Shown here piece by piece: positions 8,428 to 17,169 of a stretch of 64,000 nucleotides of DNA. A program made the position numbers and the translations under genes. The DNA is from DATFVA01 sp963774455 (GTDB taxonomy: Bacteria > Bacteroidota > Ignavibacteria > Ignavibacteriales > Ignavibacteriaceae): assembly GCA_963774455.1 (NCBI GenBank), contig CAVZFD010000005.1:1364001-1428000 (forward strand). The letters are read 5' to 3'. The notes under the pieces are model-generated. The model made no database searches. It was not told the DNA's origin and worked only from the letters and a program-made list of their open reading frames with translations. The first letter of the stretch is position 1, and each line of letters opens with the position of its first letter.

Positions 8428-8967
8428 TTATTTTTTACCAGGGATTGGATGTTTAATCTTATCCCACATCTTGCTCAGATCCATATTCTTATCGAAGGTA
8501 GGACTTTCAGAGTTGTGGCACTTTACACAGAAAGTTTTAATATCTGAAGTCAGCACTAATCCATTTTCGACTGCAGCTTTTTGATCTTTCATAATTTTGA
8601 TGCTCTTATAATCTTCACCGGGTCCATGACAAGTTTCGCATTGAACGCCGTCTTCAATATTGAATTTTTTCCCTATGAATTTAGCATCAACATTATAGCC
8701 TGAAACGTGACATTTCAGACATTCAGGAGTTTTTGCTGCCGGTGTCTTGAAGCCTTTATCTTTAGCAATTTGGTTGGCTTTTTCGGACTGGAGGGTTTTA
8801 TATGCCTGCGCATGCATAGATTTTTCCCATATACCCATTTGATTACCCTGTTTTTCGGTTTTGTGACACATAGCGCAAGTAGCGGCTCCAACAAAACCAT
8901 GTTTTGGTGTTTCCTGACCAAATATAAATGCTGAGAAAAGTAATACTACTATAAAAGATTTAAACAT
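8428..8967 (-). CDS. Tetrahaem cytochrome c554-like protein
   Basis: 179 residues from the ATG at 8967; a GTG four codons earlier overlaps the ribosome-binding GGGAG that sits 6 bases before this ATG, so the ATG is preferred. Signal peptide MFKSFIVVLLFSAFIFGQ. Four CXXCH motifs: CAMCH, CLKCH, CETCH, CVKCH. The blocks FVGAATCAMCHKTEKQG-IWEKSMHA and VQCETCHGPGEDYKS are typical of the cytochrome c554 family, which shuttles electrons in the periplasm. First gene of the operon, so it is likely the entry carrier that feeds the 14-haem protein and barrel. Residues for hydroxylamine or nitrite chemistry were not identified. Confidence 0.85.
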   Translation of the reverse strand: MFKSFIVVLLFSAFIFGQETPKHGFVGAATCAMCHKTEKQGNQMGIWEKSMHAQAYKTLQSEKANQIAKDKGFKTPAAKTPECLKCHVSGYNVDAKFIGKKFNIEDGVQCETCHGPGEDYKSIKIMKDQKAAVENGLVLTSDIKTFCVKCHNSESPTFDKNMDLSKMWDKIKHPIPGKK

Positions 8968-9340
8968 ATCGACTCCCACAATTTTATGTTATTTCACTTG
9001 GTAAAATATTAACTATTTATTACAGATTCCAAATAAAATGCAAGAAACTACTTATTTGTGACTTAGGGAATATTGATGTGAATTCCATCAGTCGATGCCC
9101 ATTATCAAAAAATAAACCAATATAATTGCTTACTTTTTAGTCACTTTAGCCTGTTGAGCTTTTCAATAGTGAGAAATCAGGCTGCAATCTTCTCTTTTGG
9201 GAGAACATTATACCTACTTCTTAAAATCTTTGATAAATATATCATTTTACTTTAATTAATTTTTTCGTATAATCCATACGCGAATTCTAGTTGAGGGGTG
9301 CGGCAGAAAACTATTTGTGTGTCATAAATAAATAAGTGCT
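8968..9340. other. Divergent intergenic region, 373 bases, no gene seen
   Basis: AT-rich stretch between the start of the cytochrome operon (minus) and the start of the MORN lipoprotein (plus). It must hold both promoters, but no convincing pair of boxes could be chosen. A six-base inverted repeat AGCCTG/CAGGCT (9148-9153, 9178-9183) is the only symmetry noticed. No coding signal on either strand. Confidence 0.5.
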
Positions 9341-9886
9341 ATGCAAACTAATATTCTACTCTGGTGCAGAGCAGCCTTGCTCTTATTATTAATTCTAACG
9401 TGCTCTTTCCTCCTCTCTTCCTGCAGCCATAAAGAACCTGCATCCAAAAACATTATGCTAAAGGATGGACTGATATGCCTCATTGATAATGGTGAACCAT
9501 ACACCGGCAAAATACATGACGTCATAAGTACCCGTGTCTTGGAATATGATGTTGTAAAAGGTATAAAGGACGGTAATTTCAGAGTTTACTCCGAAACTGG
9601 TAAAGTTCTTATCAGTGGAAGAATGAAAAACAATAAAAATGAGGGGCCCTGGCTGTATTATTACCCTGATGGTCAGCTTGAATCACAGGGTTATTTTAAG
9701 GACGACATCACTTCCGACAAATGGTTCTGGTATTACCCTGAAGGTCAGTTAAAAGCTACCGGTTTTTATTTCAGGGGTAAGAAGGATGGTAAATGGATCG
9801 ATTACGATAAAAACGGGAAGATTATCTCGGAGGAAGTATTTCGAAATAATATTAAGGTAGCAGGCTTGGAAGAAAAATTATCCTGA
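9341..9886 (+). CDS. MORN-repeat lipoprotein
   Basis: 181 residues. A long N-terminal hydrophobic run ends in FLLSSC, a lipobox with Cys near residue 28. From about residue 65 there are three or four MORN-type (YwqK-like, MORN_2) repeats of the form G-x-W-x-Y-Y-x-x-G-Q-L: GPWLYYYPDGQLESQG, DKWFWYYPEGQLKATG and GKWIDYDKNGK. Such proteins are common in this phylum and mostly of unknown function; the repeats form a beta-rich scaffold. The last 85 bases overlap the 3' end of the convergent YihY gene. No ribosome-binding site was seen before the ATG. Confidence 0.8.
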   Translation: MQTNILLWCRAALLLLLILTCSFLLSSCSHKEPASKNIMLKDGLICLIDNGEPYTGKIHDVISTRVLEYDVVKGIKDGNFRVYSETGKVLISGRMKNNKNEGPWLYYYPDGQLESQGYFKDDITSDKWFWYYPEGQLKATGFYFRGKKDGKWIDYDKNGKIISEEVFRNNIKVAGLEEKLS

Positions 9887-10809
9887 TTTTTTTCTCTATC
9901 CTGCTTAACCAATCCTTCAAGTTCATATTTCATAAATTTGGATGTTGGGATTATCCCTTCACCATATTTGATAGCGTAAACCAGGGTAAATTCTGCTCCC
10001 AGAAAAAGGATCTGGGCTGAATAGTATACCCATAAGAGAAAAACAACAAGTGAACCTGCTGCTCCATAAGTTGAACTGAGACTGCTAGTACCTATATACA
10101 GCCCGATAAGATATTTTCCAAGGACAAAAAGAACAGCTGTCACCAATGCCCCCACCCAAACATGCTTCCATTTTATATGTACATCAGGCAAAACCTTGAA
10201 GATCATCATGAATAATGCAAACGTCATTATCAATGATATTATAATATTGGAAGCATCAAGTAAAAACTTCGGAATATTAAAAAATGACATCGAGATGTAA
10301 TTATTGATTGAAGAAATCACTGCGCTTACAACCAGTGATACAAGCAGTAGGAATCCAGTGGCCAGGACCATAGCAAATGATTGAACCCTATCCTTTAATA
10401 ATCCCTTAAATATATTCATGCCCGGCCTGGCTCTAATCTTCCAGATCATGTTCAGGGAATCCTGCAGTTCGACGAATACCACCGTAGACCCGATTACAAG
10501 AGCAACAAAACCTGTGAGAATAGCCAAAGTACCCTGACTTGAGTACTGAGCATTTTTTATGGCTGTCTGGATAACCTTTGCACCTTCATATCCGAAAAGT
10601 CCCTGTATTTGTGCTACAATCTCTCCACTTGCAGCCTCTTTACCGAATATCAATGCTGCAACAGATATCGATATTACTATTATGGGTGCTACTGAAAAGA
10701 TAGTATAAAAAGATAATGCAGCGCCCAGTTTCGGGCATTTATCATCAATGAACTTTTCGAAGACATCCTTAGTAAACGTCCAGATACCTTTCAGACTAAA
10801 ATTATTCAT
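9802..10809 (-). CDS. YihY/BrkB (UPF0761) family inner-membrane protein
   Basis: 335 residues with about six transmembrane helices. The N-terminal block CPKLGAALSFYTIFSVAPI and the later YGAAGSLVVFLLWVYYSAQI are the signature stretches of the YihY/virulence factor BrkB family. Once called ribonuclease BN in error; the true role is unknown, probably transport or envelope function. The C-terminal ~40 residues (after YAIKYGEG) are polar and run under the convergent MORN gene, an 85-base 3' overlap. Homologues usually have a variable cytoplasmic tail here, so this tail may be real, but a lost earlier stop cannot be excluded. Confidence 0.88.
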   Translation of the reverse strand: MNNFSLKGIWTFTKDVFEKFIDDKCPKLGAALSFYTIFSVAPIIVISISVAALIFGKEAASGEIVAQIQGLFGYEGAKVIQTAIKNAQYSSQGTLAILTGFVALVIGSTVVFVELQDSLNMIWKIRARPGMNIFKGLLKDRVQSFAMVLATGFLLLVSLVVSAVISSINNYISMSFFNIPKFLLDASNIIISLIMTFALFMMIFKVLPDVHIKWKHVWVGALVTAVLFVLGKYLIGLYIGTSSLSSTYGAAGSLVVFLLWVYYSAQILFLGAEFTLVYAIKYGEGIIPTSKFMKYELEGLVKQDREKNQDNFSSKPATLILFRNTSSEIIFPFLS

Positions 10810-11008
10810 ATAAACTCATATTTTAATTATTTAAAATAACTACAATATGCGCATGAACAAATAATACAAATCAAACTTTGATTCTCATTTTTAATAATGA
10901 TCATAAATTTTGTAACTTTGTTACCTGTATAACCTATCACAACGGTTTTAGAATGAGGCTTGTATAAATTAAAAGAGGATCATTCTATATTATTGACAAG
11001 GAAGGAAA

Positions 11009-11452
11009 GTGCTGATCTTGAAGAGGGAAAAAGAATATTTTGAAAATTTTCTTTATGCAACAGAATCCGGTATTCATGGAAGAGGATTATTTACTTCTGT
11101 CGGTATAAACGAAGGACAGAAAATTATGATCATCAAAGGAGAAACCATTTCCGGAGATGAGTGTGAAATAAGAGAAGAAGTTGGTAATGTCTACATATTC
11201 TGGAATGGGGAAACATATATTGATACTGCGATGACCAATAAAATTAAATTTATTAATCATAACTGTAAATGTAACTGCTATGTAATCGACAGAGATGAGG
11301 AAAGCCTGGTATTAATAGCAGCAAGAGATATAGAACCTGATGAGGAATTAACAATTGATTATGGTTATGAGGAAATTTATGAATTATGCCGATGTGAGAT
11401 TTGTTCAGAATATTTAGTTGAAGAACTTGAAACAAAAAAGGCCGTCTGTTAA
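11009..11452 (+). CDS. SET-domain protein (putative protein lysine methyltransferase)
   Basis: 147 residues from a GTG at 11009, preceded by AAGGAAGG. The whole protein is one SET domain: GIHGRGLFTS near residue 22, INHNCKCNC near 85 (the NHxC motif of the SAM site), and ELTIDYGYE near 112 (the Y-containing ELxxDY motif). It ends with a cysteine pair CRCEIC like a post-SET zinc site. Eukaryotic SET proteins methylate histone lysines; bacterial small SET proteins are rarer and their targets mostly unknown. It is a single gene with no partner nearby. The domain call is firm; the substrate is not known. Confidence 0.85.
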   Translation: MLILKREKEYFENFLYATESGIHGRGLFTSVGINEGQKIMIIKGETISGDECEIREEVGNVYIFWNGETYIDTAMTNKIKFINHNCKCNCYVIDRDEESLVLIAARDIEPDEELTIDYGYEEIYELCRCEICSEYLVEELETKKAVC

Positions 11453-11464
11453 ACAGGCAGCCTT
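11438..11464 (-). terminator. Terminator between pepD and the SET gene
   Basis: Imperfect hairpin AAGGC-GTCTGTT/AACAGGC-GCCTT centred on the SET stop codon. On the minus strand it ends in TTTTTTG, 19 bases after the pepD stop, so pepD is the more obvious user; the plus-strand side has a poor tail. Confidence 0.75.
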
Positions 11465-11482
11465 AAAATGCTCGGGATTATT

Positions 11483-12949
11483 TTACTTCTTTTCTGCAAG
11501 TCTTTTCAAAATTCCTTTTAAAAGATCATAGAACTTTTCCACAGTAGCGATGTTTACCTTCTCATCCGGCGAGTGCGCTCCCTCGATGGTCGGACCAAAA
11601 GATATCATATCAAGTCCCGGTTTCTTAGATCCCAGGATCCCGCATTCCAGTCCCGCATGAATTGCTTTTATTTCCGGTTCTTTACCAAATAATTCTCTGA
11701 ATACATCTTTAGAAGTCTTAAGAATGGATGAATCTATATCAGGTTTCCATCCCGGATAACCATCACCTACAGTAACCTTACCGCCCGCCAGTTCCAGGGC
11801 TGCCTTTACGCTTGCTGCTATAAAATCTTTGGCGCTGTCAATAGAACTTCTTTGACTTGTGCTTATATTCAATTTTCCACTTTCTGTTGAAATTACGGCA
11901 AGGTTGGTTGAGGTTTCAACTAAATCAGGAATATCCTGACTCATTGCAATTACACCGTGAGGTAATGCAAGCAGCAGGTTAATAATAACATTTTGAAATT
12001 TCTTTGTGAATACATTCTCCTGTGATGAAGCGGATTTCTTAAATACTAACTTTAGTCCGTTGTCTGTTTTCTTATATTCATTCAATAGATTATTTTCGAA
12101 TTCTTTTATTATTTTTTCAGCTTCATTTTCTGACTCACTTTTAATCATTACTAACGCCTCCGCCTCCCTCGGTATTGCATTTCTCAGGCTACCGCCTGAT
12201 AATGAACAGAGATAAGCATCAACTTTTTTAAGTCTGTTGAGAGTACGCCCAAGGAGCTTAATAGCATTTGCCCGTCCTTGAATAATATCAAGTCCTGAAT
12301 GTCCTCCTTTAAGGCCTGTAACCATGATTTCATAAGTAGTATAACCGGAGGGAGCATTTTCAGTCTTGAGTTTGAATGAAGCCAATGTATCCACTCCGCC
12401 GGAGCAGCCTACATAGAATGCACCGTCTTCCTCGGAATCCATATTTAATAATATCTTACCATTTAATAGATTCGGATCCAGGTAGTTTGCTCCTGTCATC
12501 CCGGTTTCTTCATCAACAGTGAGCAGAATTTCAATAGGACCATGAACGACTGATTCATCATTTATTACTGCAAGGGCAGCAGCGACGCCTATTCCATTAT
12601 CACTGCCCAATGTTGTTCCTTCAGCAGTAATCCAGCCGTCTGCTCTTTTTATTTCTATTGGGTCGTTTTCAAAATCGTGCTTAGTTCCTTTATTTTTTTC
12701 ACATACCATGTCAACATGTCCCTGGAGAATAACAGTCGGTGCATTTTCATACCCCGGGGTTGCCGGAATTCTTGCAACAATATTTCCGGTTTTATCTTCT
12801 TTAAAATTGACATTCTGTTCTTTCAGGAAATTTCTAAGGTGTTCCCGTATCCTACCTTCTTTTTTAGAGGGACGGGGAACTCTCGTTATTTCGTAAAATC
12901 TTTGCCATACTAATCCGGGTTTCAGATCTTTAATCGCTGATTCGGCCAT
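11483..12949 (-). CDS. pepD: Aminoacyl-histidine dipeptidase (M20 peptidase)
   Basis: 488 residues, the usual PepD length. Zinc-site motifs of the M20 family are present: LQGHVDMVCE near 75-84 (His and the catalytic Asp), GSDNGIGVAAAL near 118 (bridging Asp), DEETGMTGA near 148 (catalytic Glu and metal Glu), MDSEEDG near 172 and a late GAHSPDE near 460 (His). A lid/dimerisation domain lies between. The enzyme cleaves X-His and other dipeptides in the cytoplasm, supplying amino acids. It ends in a strong terminator and lies 81 bases downstream of typA's stop, separated by that gene's own terminator. Confidence 0.92.
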   Translation of the reverse strand: MAESAIKDLKPGLVWQRFYEITRVPRPSKKEGRIREHLRNFLKEQNVNFKEDKTGNIVARIPATPGYENAPTVILQGHVDMVCEKNKGTKHDFENDPIEIKRADGWITAEGTTLGSDNGIGVAAALAVINDESVVHGPIEILLTVDEETGMTGANYLDPNLLNGKILLNMDSEEDGAFYVGCSGGVDTLASFKLKTENAPSGYTTYEIMVTGLKGGHSGLDIIQGRANAIKLLGRTLNRLKKVDAYLCSLSGGSLRNAIPREAEALVMIKSESENEAEKIIKEFENNLLNEYKKTDNGLKLVFKKSASSQENVFTKKFQNVIINLLLALPHGVIAMSQDIPDLVETSTNLAVISTESGKLNISTSQRSSIDSAKDFIAASVKAALELAGGKVTVGDGYPGWKPDIDSSILKTSKDVFRELFGKEPEIKAIHAGLECGILGSKKPGLDMISFGPTIEGAHSPDEKVNIATVEKFYDLLKGILKRLAEKK

Positions 12950-12995
12950 AAAGACTCTCCTTTTTAATTTTAGTAATTAATCATTTCAAATAAAA

Positions 12996-13018
12996 AAGAC
13001 GCCTTGGAGGGGCGTCTT
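12996..13018 (-). terminator. Terminator of typA
   Basis: Perfect 8-bp stem AAGACGCC/GGCGTCTT with a 7-base loop; on the minus strand it is followed by TTTTA, 12 bases after the typA stop. Confidence 0.88.
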
Positions 13019-13030
13019 AATATTCATTAT

Positions 13031-14875
13031 CTAAATTACGTCAGCTGCTGCTTTTTGTTTTTCAGCCAGCCTCGCGTTTTTCCGGTCCATATCGGTCAGG
13101 TATCTTTTTCTGATCCTTATACTCACCGGGGTTACCTCCACGAATTCATCATCTGTAATCCATTCGATAGCTTGTTCAAGATTCTGGAGTGTAGGCGGTT
13201 CGAGCCTGATCGCCTCATCAGCTCCCGAAGCACGCATATTTGTAAGCTGTTTGGTTTTGGTAACATTTACATGCATATCATTGTTTCTGGAGTTTTCCCC
13301 GACTACCATACCTTCATACACCTTGGTGCCCGGTTCAATAAAAAATACTGACCTCTCCTGTAGTTTGAACATTGCATAAGCTGATGCTGTCCCGGTCTCC
13401 ATAGCAACCAGTGCACCTCTCTGACGATGAACCATATCTCCTTTAAAGGGTTCGTAACCGTTAAAATTATGGTGGAGGATGCCTGTTCCCTTTGTATCAG
13501 TCATAAACTCAGACCTGTAGCCAATCAGGCCTCTGGAAGGAATTATGAATTCTACACGGGTATTATCATTAAAAGTAAGCATGTTCTTCATCTCAGCCTT
13601 GCGCTTACCGAGCTTTTCAATGACTATACCTACAAATTCATCCGGCACATCAATTATAACATGTTCCATTGGTTCGCTGAGAACATCCGCTATCTTTTTA
13701 AGAATTACCTCAGGCCGTGTTACCTGCAATTCGTAATTCTCCCGTCTCATATTTTCAATCAGGATGGAAAGATGAAGCTCTCCCCTTCCGCTTACTTTAA
13801 ATATGTCGGGAGAATCGGTCATTTCCACACGCAGACTTACATTTGATTTTAACTCTTTGGATAATCTCTCACTAATATTTCTGGTTGTAACATATTTTCC
13901 TTCCTGTCCCGCAAAAGGAGAATTGTTTACCATAAAATTCATTGTTATTGTCGGTTCATCTATAGCAACAAAAGGTAAGGGTTCCGGGTTTTTAGGACTG
14001 GCAATGGTATCGCCTATATCTACATCTTCAAGCCCTGCAATTCCTCCAATATCCCCGGAGGTAAGCTCATTTGTTTCAACTCTTTTGATACTTTCGAAAG
14101 CATAAAGCTTAGTTATCCTTGCCTCAGTTCTTTCGCCTGTTTTTGAGATCAGGATCATATTATCCCCGATTCTCAGAACTCCTTTATGTACCCTGCCGAT
14201 CCCGATACGTCCAAGATAATCGTTGTAATCAATTGCAGAAATCAGCATCTGGAAAGGAGCCTCGGGATCAGCCTCAGGCTTCCGAACTTTTTCAATAATT
14301 ACATCCAGAAGCGGCAGAAGATTATCACTCTCATCCTCAGGATTAAGTTTAGCAATTCCTTGTTTGGCAATTGTATAAATATAAGGGAAATCAAGCTGTT
14401 CGTCGGATGCACCCAGGCTTACAAAAAGATCGAAAACCTCGTTGAGGACTTCATTAGGACGGGCATCTTTCCTGTCGATTTTATTGATAACAACTATAGG
14501 CTTCAATCCGAGATCCAGCGATTTTTTCAGCACAAATTTTGTCTGTGGCAAGGGGCCTTCGGCAGCATCCACCAGAAGGAGCACACCATCAACCATCCTC
14601 AAAGTTCTTTCAACTTCGCCTCCGAAGTCGGCATGTCCAGGTGTATCTATAATGTTTATCTTGCAGTTCTTATAATGTATGCTGAGATTTTTAGCAAGAA
14701 TTGTTATTCCTCTTTCCTTTTCAAGGGCATTTGAGTCCATTATTCTTTTTTCAACCTGCTGATTCTGGCGGAAAGCTCCAGTCTGTTTTAAGAGGTGATC
14801 GACCAGAGTAGTTTTCCCATGATCAACATGTGCAATAATCGCAATATTCCTCAGGTCATCTCTGTGACTAATCAT
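13031..14875 (-). CDS. typA: Ribosome-associated GTPase TypA/BipA
   Basis: 614 residues, typical length. G1 AHVDHGKTT at 15-23, switch I with RGITILAKN, G3 DTPGHADFGGE, G4 NKIDR, and G5 SAID identify a translational GTPase. The C-terminal half has the BipA-specific domain including GRGELHLSILIENMRREN and the RGALVAMETGTASAYAM block. TypA binds the ribosome and helps 50S assembly and translation under stress. Single-gene unit with its own terminator. Confidence 0.95.
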   Translation of the reverse strand: MISHRDDLRNIAIIAHVDHGKTTLVDHLLKQTGAFRQNQQVEKRIMDSNALEKERGITILAKNLSIHYKNCKINIIDTPGHADFGGEVERTLRMVDGVLLLVDAAEGPLPQTKFVLKKSLDLGLKPIVVINKIDRKDARPNEVLNEVFDLFVSLGASDEQLDFPYIYTIAKQGIAKLNPEDESDNLLPLLDVIIEKVRKPEADPEAPFQMLISAIDYNDYLGRIGIGRVHKGVLRIGDNMILISKTGERTEARITKLYAFESIKRVETNELTSGDIGGIAGLEDVDIGDTIASPKNPEPLPFVAIDEPTITMNFMVNNSPFAGQEGKYVTTRNISERLSKELKSNVSLRVEMTDSPDIFKVSGRGELHLSILIENMRRENYELQVTRPEVILKKIADVLSEPMEHVIIDVPDEFVGIVIEKLGKRKAEMKNMLTFNDNTRVEFIIPSRGLIGYRSEFMTDTKGTGILHHNFNGYEPFKGDMVHRQRGALVAMETGTASAYAMFKLQERSVFFIEPGTKVYEGMVVGENSRNNDMHVNVTKTKQLTNMRASGADEAIRLEPPTLQNLEQAIEWITDDEFVEVTPVSIRIRKRYLTDMDRKNARLAEKQKAAADVI

Positions 14876-14963
14876 CGGATCCTTTCTATTTAAAAATTAG
14901 AAATGAAATATATGGATAATAGGAGGTTTTTACAATGAATTTTGGAGTATACCGGGCTTGATA

Positions 14964-15254
14964 TCAAGTGATAATCTGTGTGCTAAGGGCAATTTCTTCC
15001 AGAATTGACGATACTTTAAGACAATTTTTCATATCTCCGGTATAGACAATACATTTTCCTTTTACATGCACTTCGAAAGCATATCCCCTGGCTTTCTCAT
15101 AGGTGCAGCCAAGTGCTCTAACCAGCTGAAATATAACTTCATCAAAGGTATGCCAGTCATCATTATACAGGACAACCTTACTTGAGATACCTATGCTGAC
15201 TTCTTCATCTTCAAGTACATCAAGTCTTGTCTGTTTATCAGGTTTCAATTCCAT
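14964..15254 (-). CDS. clpS: ClpS adaptor
   Basis: 96 residues. Core matches ClpS: KVVLYNDDWHTFDEVIFQL at 27-45 (N-degron pocket residues ND-D-H/T), CTYEKARGYAFEVHVKGKC and VYTGDMKNCLKVSSILEEI. ClpS delivers N-end-rule substrates to ClpA/ClpC. No clp chaperone gene is adjacent. The sequence is somewhat divergent (CIVYTGDMKNC rather than A-x-V), as in other FCB members. Confidence 0.85.
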   Translation of the reverse strand: MELKPDKQTRLDVLEDEEVSIGISSKVVLYNDDWHTFDEVIFQLVRALGCTYEKARGYAFEVHVKGKCIVYTGDMKNCLKVSSILEEIALSTQIIT

Positions 15255-15350
15255 ACGTCAAATTATGAAATTAATAATAAAAATTAAATGAAATAAGTAA
15301 CAGGTTTGGTAAGAATATAATCCCTAATTGATACCCGTTACCGCATAGGT

Positions 15351-15379
15351 TTGATTTTATAAGGGGGTATGTTTATATT
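15351..15379 (+). promoter_or_regulatory. Candidate promoter of the etfBA operon
   Basis: TTGATT (15351-15356), 17 bases, TATATT (15374-15379), ending 36 bases before the etfB ATG. It fits a sigma-70 type promoter, but these boxes are common in AT-rich DNA. A clear ribosome-binding GGAGG sits just before the etfB ATG. Confidence 0.35.
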
Positions 15380-15415
15380 TTTTAACCTAAAATAAACTAA
15401 AATTATGGAGGTTGA

Positions 15416-16168
15416 ATGAAAATAGCAGTATGTGTGAGTCATGTACCGGACACTGCTACAAAAATCAAAGTGGGAGCAGATCAGAATAGCATAGACCCCT
15501 CGGGAGTTACATATATAATTAATCCATATGATGAATTTGCAATAGAAGAAGCTTTAAAACTGAAAGAGAAATCAGGAGGAGATTCAGAAGTTACAGCCAT
15601 CAGTGTTGGCAGTGATGCAAATAAGGAAACCATCAGGAAAGCACTTGCTATGGGAGTAGATAAAGGTGTACTGCTTAAGGATGACAATCACAGAGATTCC
15701 ATGGGAATTGCCAAAGCACTTGCAGAAGAGATAAAATCACAGGGCTTCGAAATTGTATTCTGTGGGAAGCAGTCGGTTGACTACGATAACTCCGCTGTCC
15801 CTCAGATTACGGCAGAACTTACCGGATTCTCCTGTATCACCGTCGTTGTTTCACTTAATATAGAAGGCAGCAAGGTTACTGCTGAAAGGGAAATTGAAGG
15901 CGGAAAAGAAGTCGTTATAACCGAACTCCCTGTGATCATTGGAGCACAAAAAGGACTTAATGAACCCAGGTATGCTTCTCTTAAAGGTATTATGGCTTCA
16001 AAGAAAAAATCTATTGAGGAAAAACCGGCTGCTTCAATCGACAATTATACTGAAGTTCTTAGTATGAAAAAGCCTCCCGAAAAGCAGCCTGGCAGAATCC
16101 TTGGTACAGATAAATCAGCTGTTCCTGAATTGGTCAGATTATTAAGAGAAGAAGCAAAAGTAATATAG
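15416..16168 (+). CDS. etfB: Electron transfer flavoprotein beta subunit
   Basis: 250 residues starting at an ATG 5 bases after GGAGG. Family blocks: NPYDEFAIEEALKLKE (residues ~39-54), the AMP-binding-fold region, FCGKQSVDYDNSAVPQITAE and the C-terminal LPVIIGAQKGLNEPRYASLKG signature. EtfB carries AMP and the electron-partner recognition loop; with EtfA it passes electrons from acyl-CoA dehydrogenases to the quinone pool. No dehydrogenase or ETF:quinone oxidoreductase gene is in this window. etfA follows 14 bases later. Confidence 0.95.
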   Translation: MKIAVCVSHVPDTATKIKVGADQNSIDPSGVTYIINPYDEFAIEEALKLKEKSGGDSEVTAISVGSDANKETIRKALAMGVDKGVLLKDDNHRDSMGIAKALAEEIKSQGFEIVFCGKQSVDYDNSAVPQITAELTGFSCITVVVSLNIEGSKVTAEREIEGGKEVVITELPVIIGAQKGLNEPRYASLKGIMASKKKSIEEKPAASIDNYTEVLSMKKPPEKQPGRILGTDKSAVPELVRLLREEAKVI

Positions 16169-16182
16169 GAGTTTAACAAAAA

Positions 16183-17154
16183 ATGGCAAATAAAATTCTT
16201 GCGATCCTGGAACAAAGAGATAATAAACTTAAAAGGTCTTCTTTTGAAGTAGTTAGCACAGCGGCAAAACTTGCCAGTGATTTAAATCTCGAAGCAGAGA
16301 CACTGGTAATTGGAAATGAGGTAGAAAATCTCTCTGAGGTCGGGAAATACGGTATTAAAAAAGTAGTTCATTTTAAACATGATCAGCTTGCTAATTATTC
16401 AACCTCAGCCTATACGGGTATAATAAGCGATTACGTAAAAGAAAAGGGGATTTCCGTTATGGTGGTTTCAGGCACCGCGCTTGGAAAGGACCTTGCACCG
16501 CACCTCAGTGCACGACTAAACGCGGGCTGCCTGATGGACTGTGTTACCCTGGCAACATCTTCTGGTGAAATTACAGCTACAAGACCCATATATGCCGGTA
16601 AGGCGCTAATCGACGCAAAGGTTAAAACTGAAATTAAGATCTTTGTATTAAGACCGAACGTATTTAAAGCTGATATTAAAGATGAAAATGGTTCTGCAGA
16701 CATTGAAACAATGAATGTTGATAATCCTGATTTAAAAACCCGCGTGACTGAAATAAAAAAGGCCGAAGGGAAGCTTGATGTTGCAGAAGCAGATATAATT
16801 GTGTCAGGAGGAAGAGGATTAAAAGCTCCTGAGAATTTCCAACTTGTAGAAGCTCTTGCGGAAGTTCTCGGTGCTGCTGTTGGAGCTTCACGCGCAGTTG
16901 TAGATGCCGGATGGAGAGATCACCGTGAGCAGGTAGGTCAGACCGGGAAAACTGTATCTCCCTCACTTTATGTAGCCTGCGGAATTTCAGGTGCTATTCA
17001 GCACCTTGCAGGAATGAGTTCTTCAAAATATATTGTAGCAATAAATAAAGATAAAGAGGCGCCTATATTCAATATTGCAGATTATGGAATAGCGGGTGAT
17101 GTATTTGAGATTCTGCCGGCTTTGACCGAGGAGATTAAAAAAATAAAATCATAG
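16183..17154 (+). CDS. etfA: Electron transfer flavoprotein alpha subunit
   Basis: 323 residues. The FAD-binding C-terminal domain is intact: ADIIVSGGRGLK near 205, GASRAVVDAGW near 237, QVGQTGKTVSPSLYVACGIS near 250, GAIQHLAGM, IVAINKDKEAPIF and the final DYGIAGD. It forms the FAD-containing partner of EtfB. Co-transcribed with etfB (14-base gap, ribosome-binding AGGAG) and with the DUF151 gene that begins 15 bases further on. Confidence 0.95.
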   Translation: MANKILAILEQRDNKLKRSSFEVVSTAAKLASDLNLEAETLVIGNEVENLSEVGKYGIKKVVHFKHDQLANYSTSAYTGIISDYVKEKGISVMVVSGTALGKDLAPHLSARLNAGCLMDCVTLATSSGEITATRPIYAGKALIDAKVKTEIKIFVLRPNVFKADIKDENGSADIETMNVDNPDLKTRVTEIKKAEGKLDVAEADIIVSGGRGLKAPENFQLVEALAEVLGAAVGASRAVVDAGWRDHREQVGQTGKTVSPSLYVACGISGAIQHLAGMSSSKYIVAINKDKEAPIFNIADYGIAGDVFEILPALTEEIKKIKS

Positions 17155-17169
17155 GAATCAGGAGTTAAA

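Noticed and set aside
10913..10920. Bacteroidetes-type -7 box TAACTTTG before the SET gene
   Set aside because: Matches TAnnTTTG but no convincing -33 TTTG lies about 20 bases upstream, and use of this promoter type in this lineage is not established.
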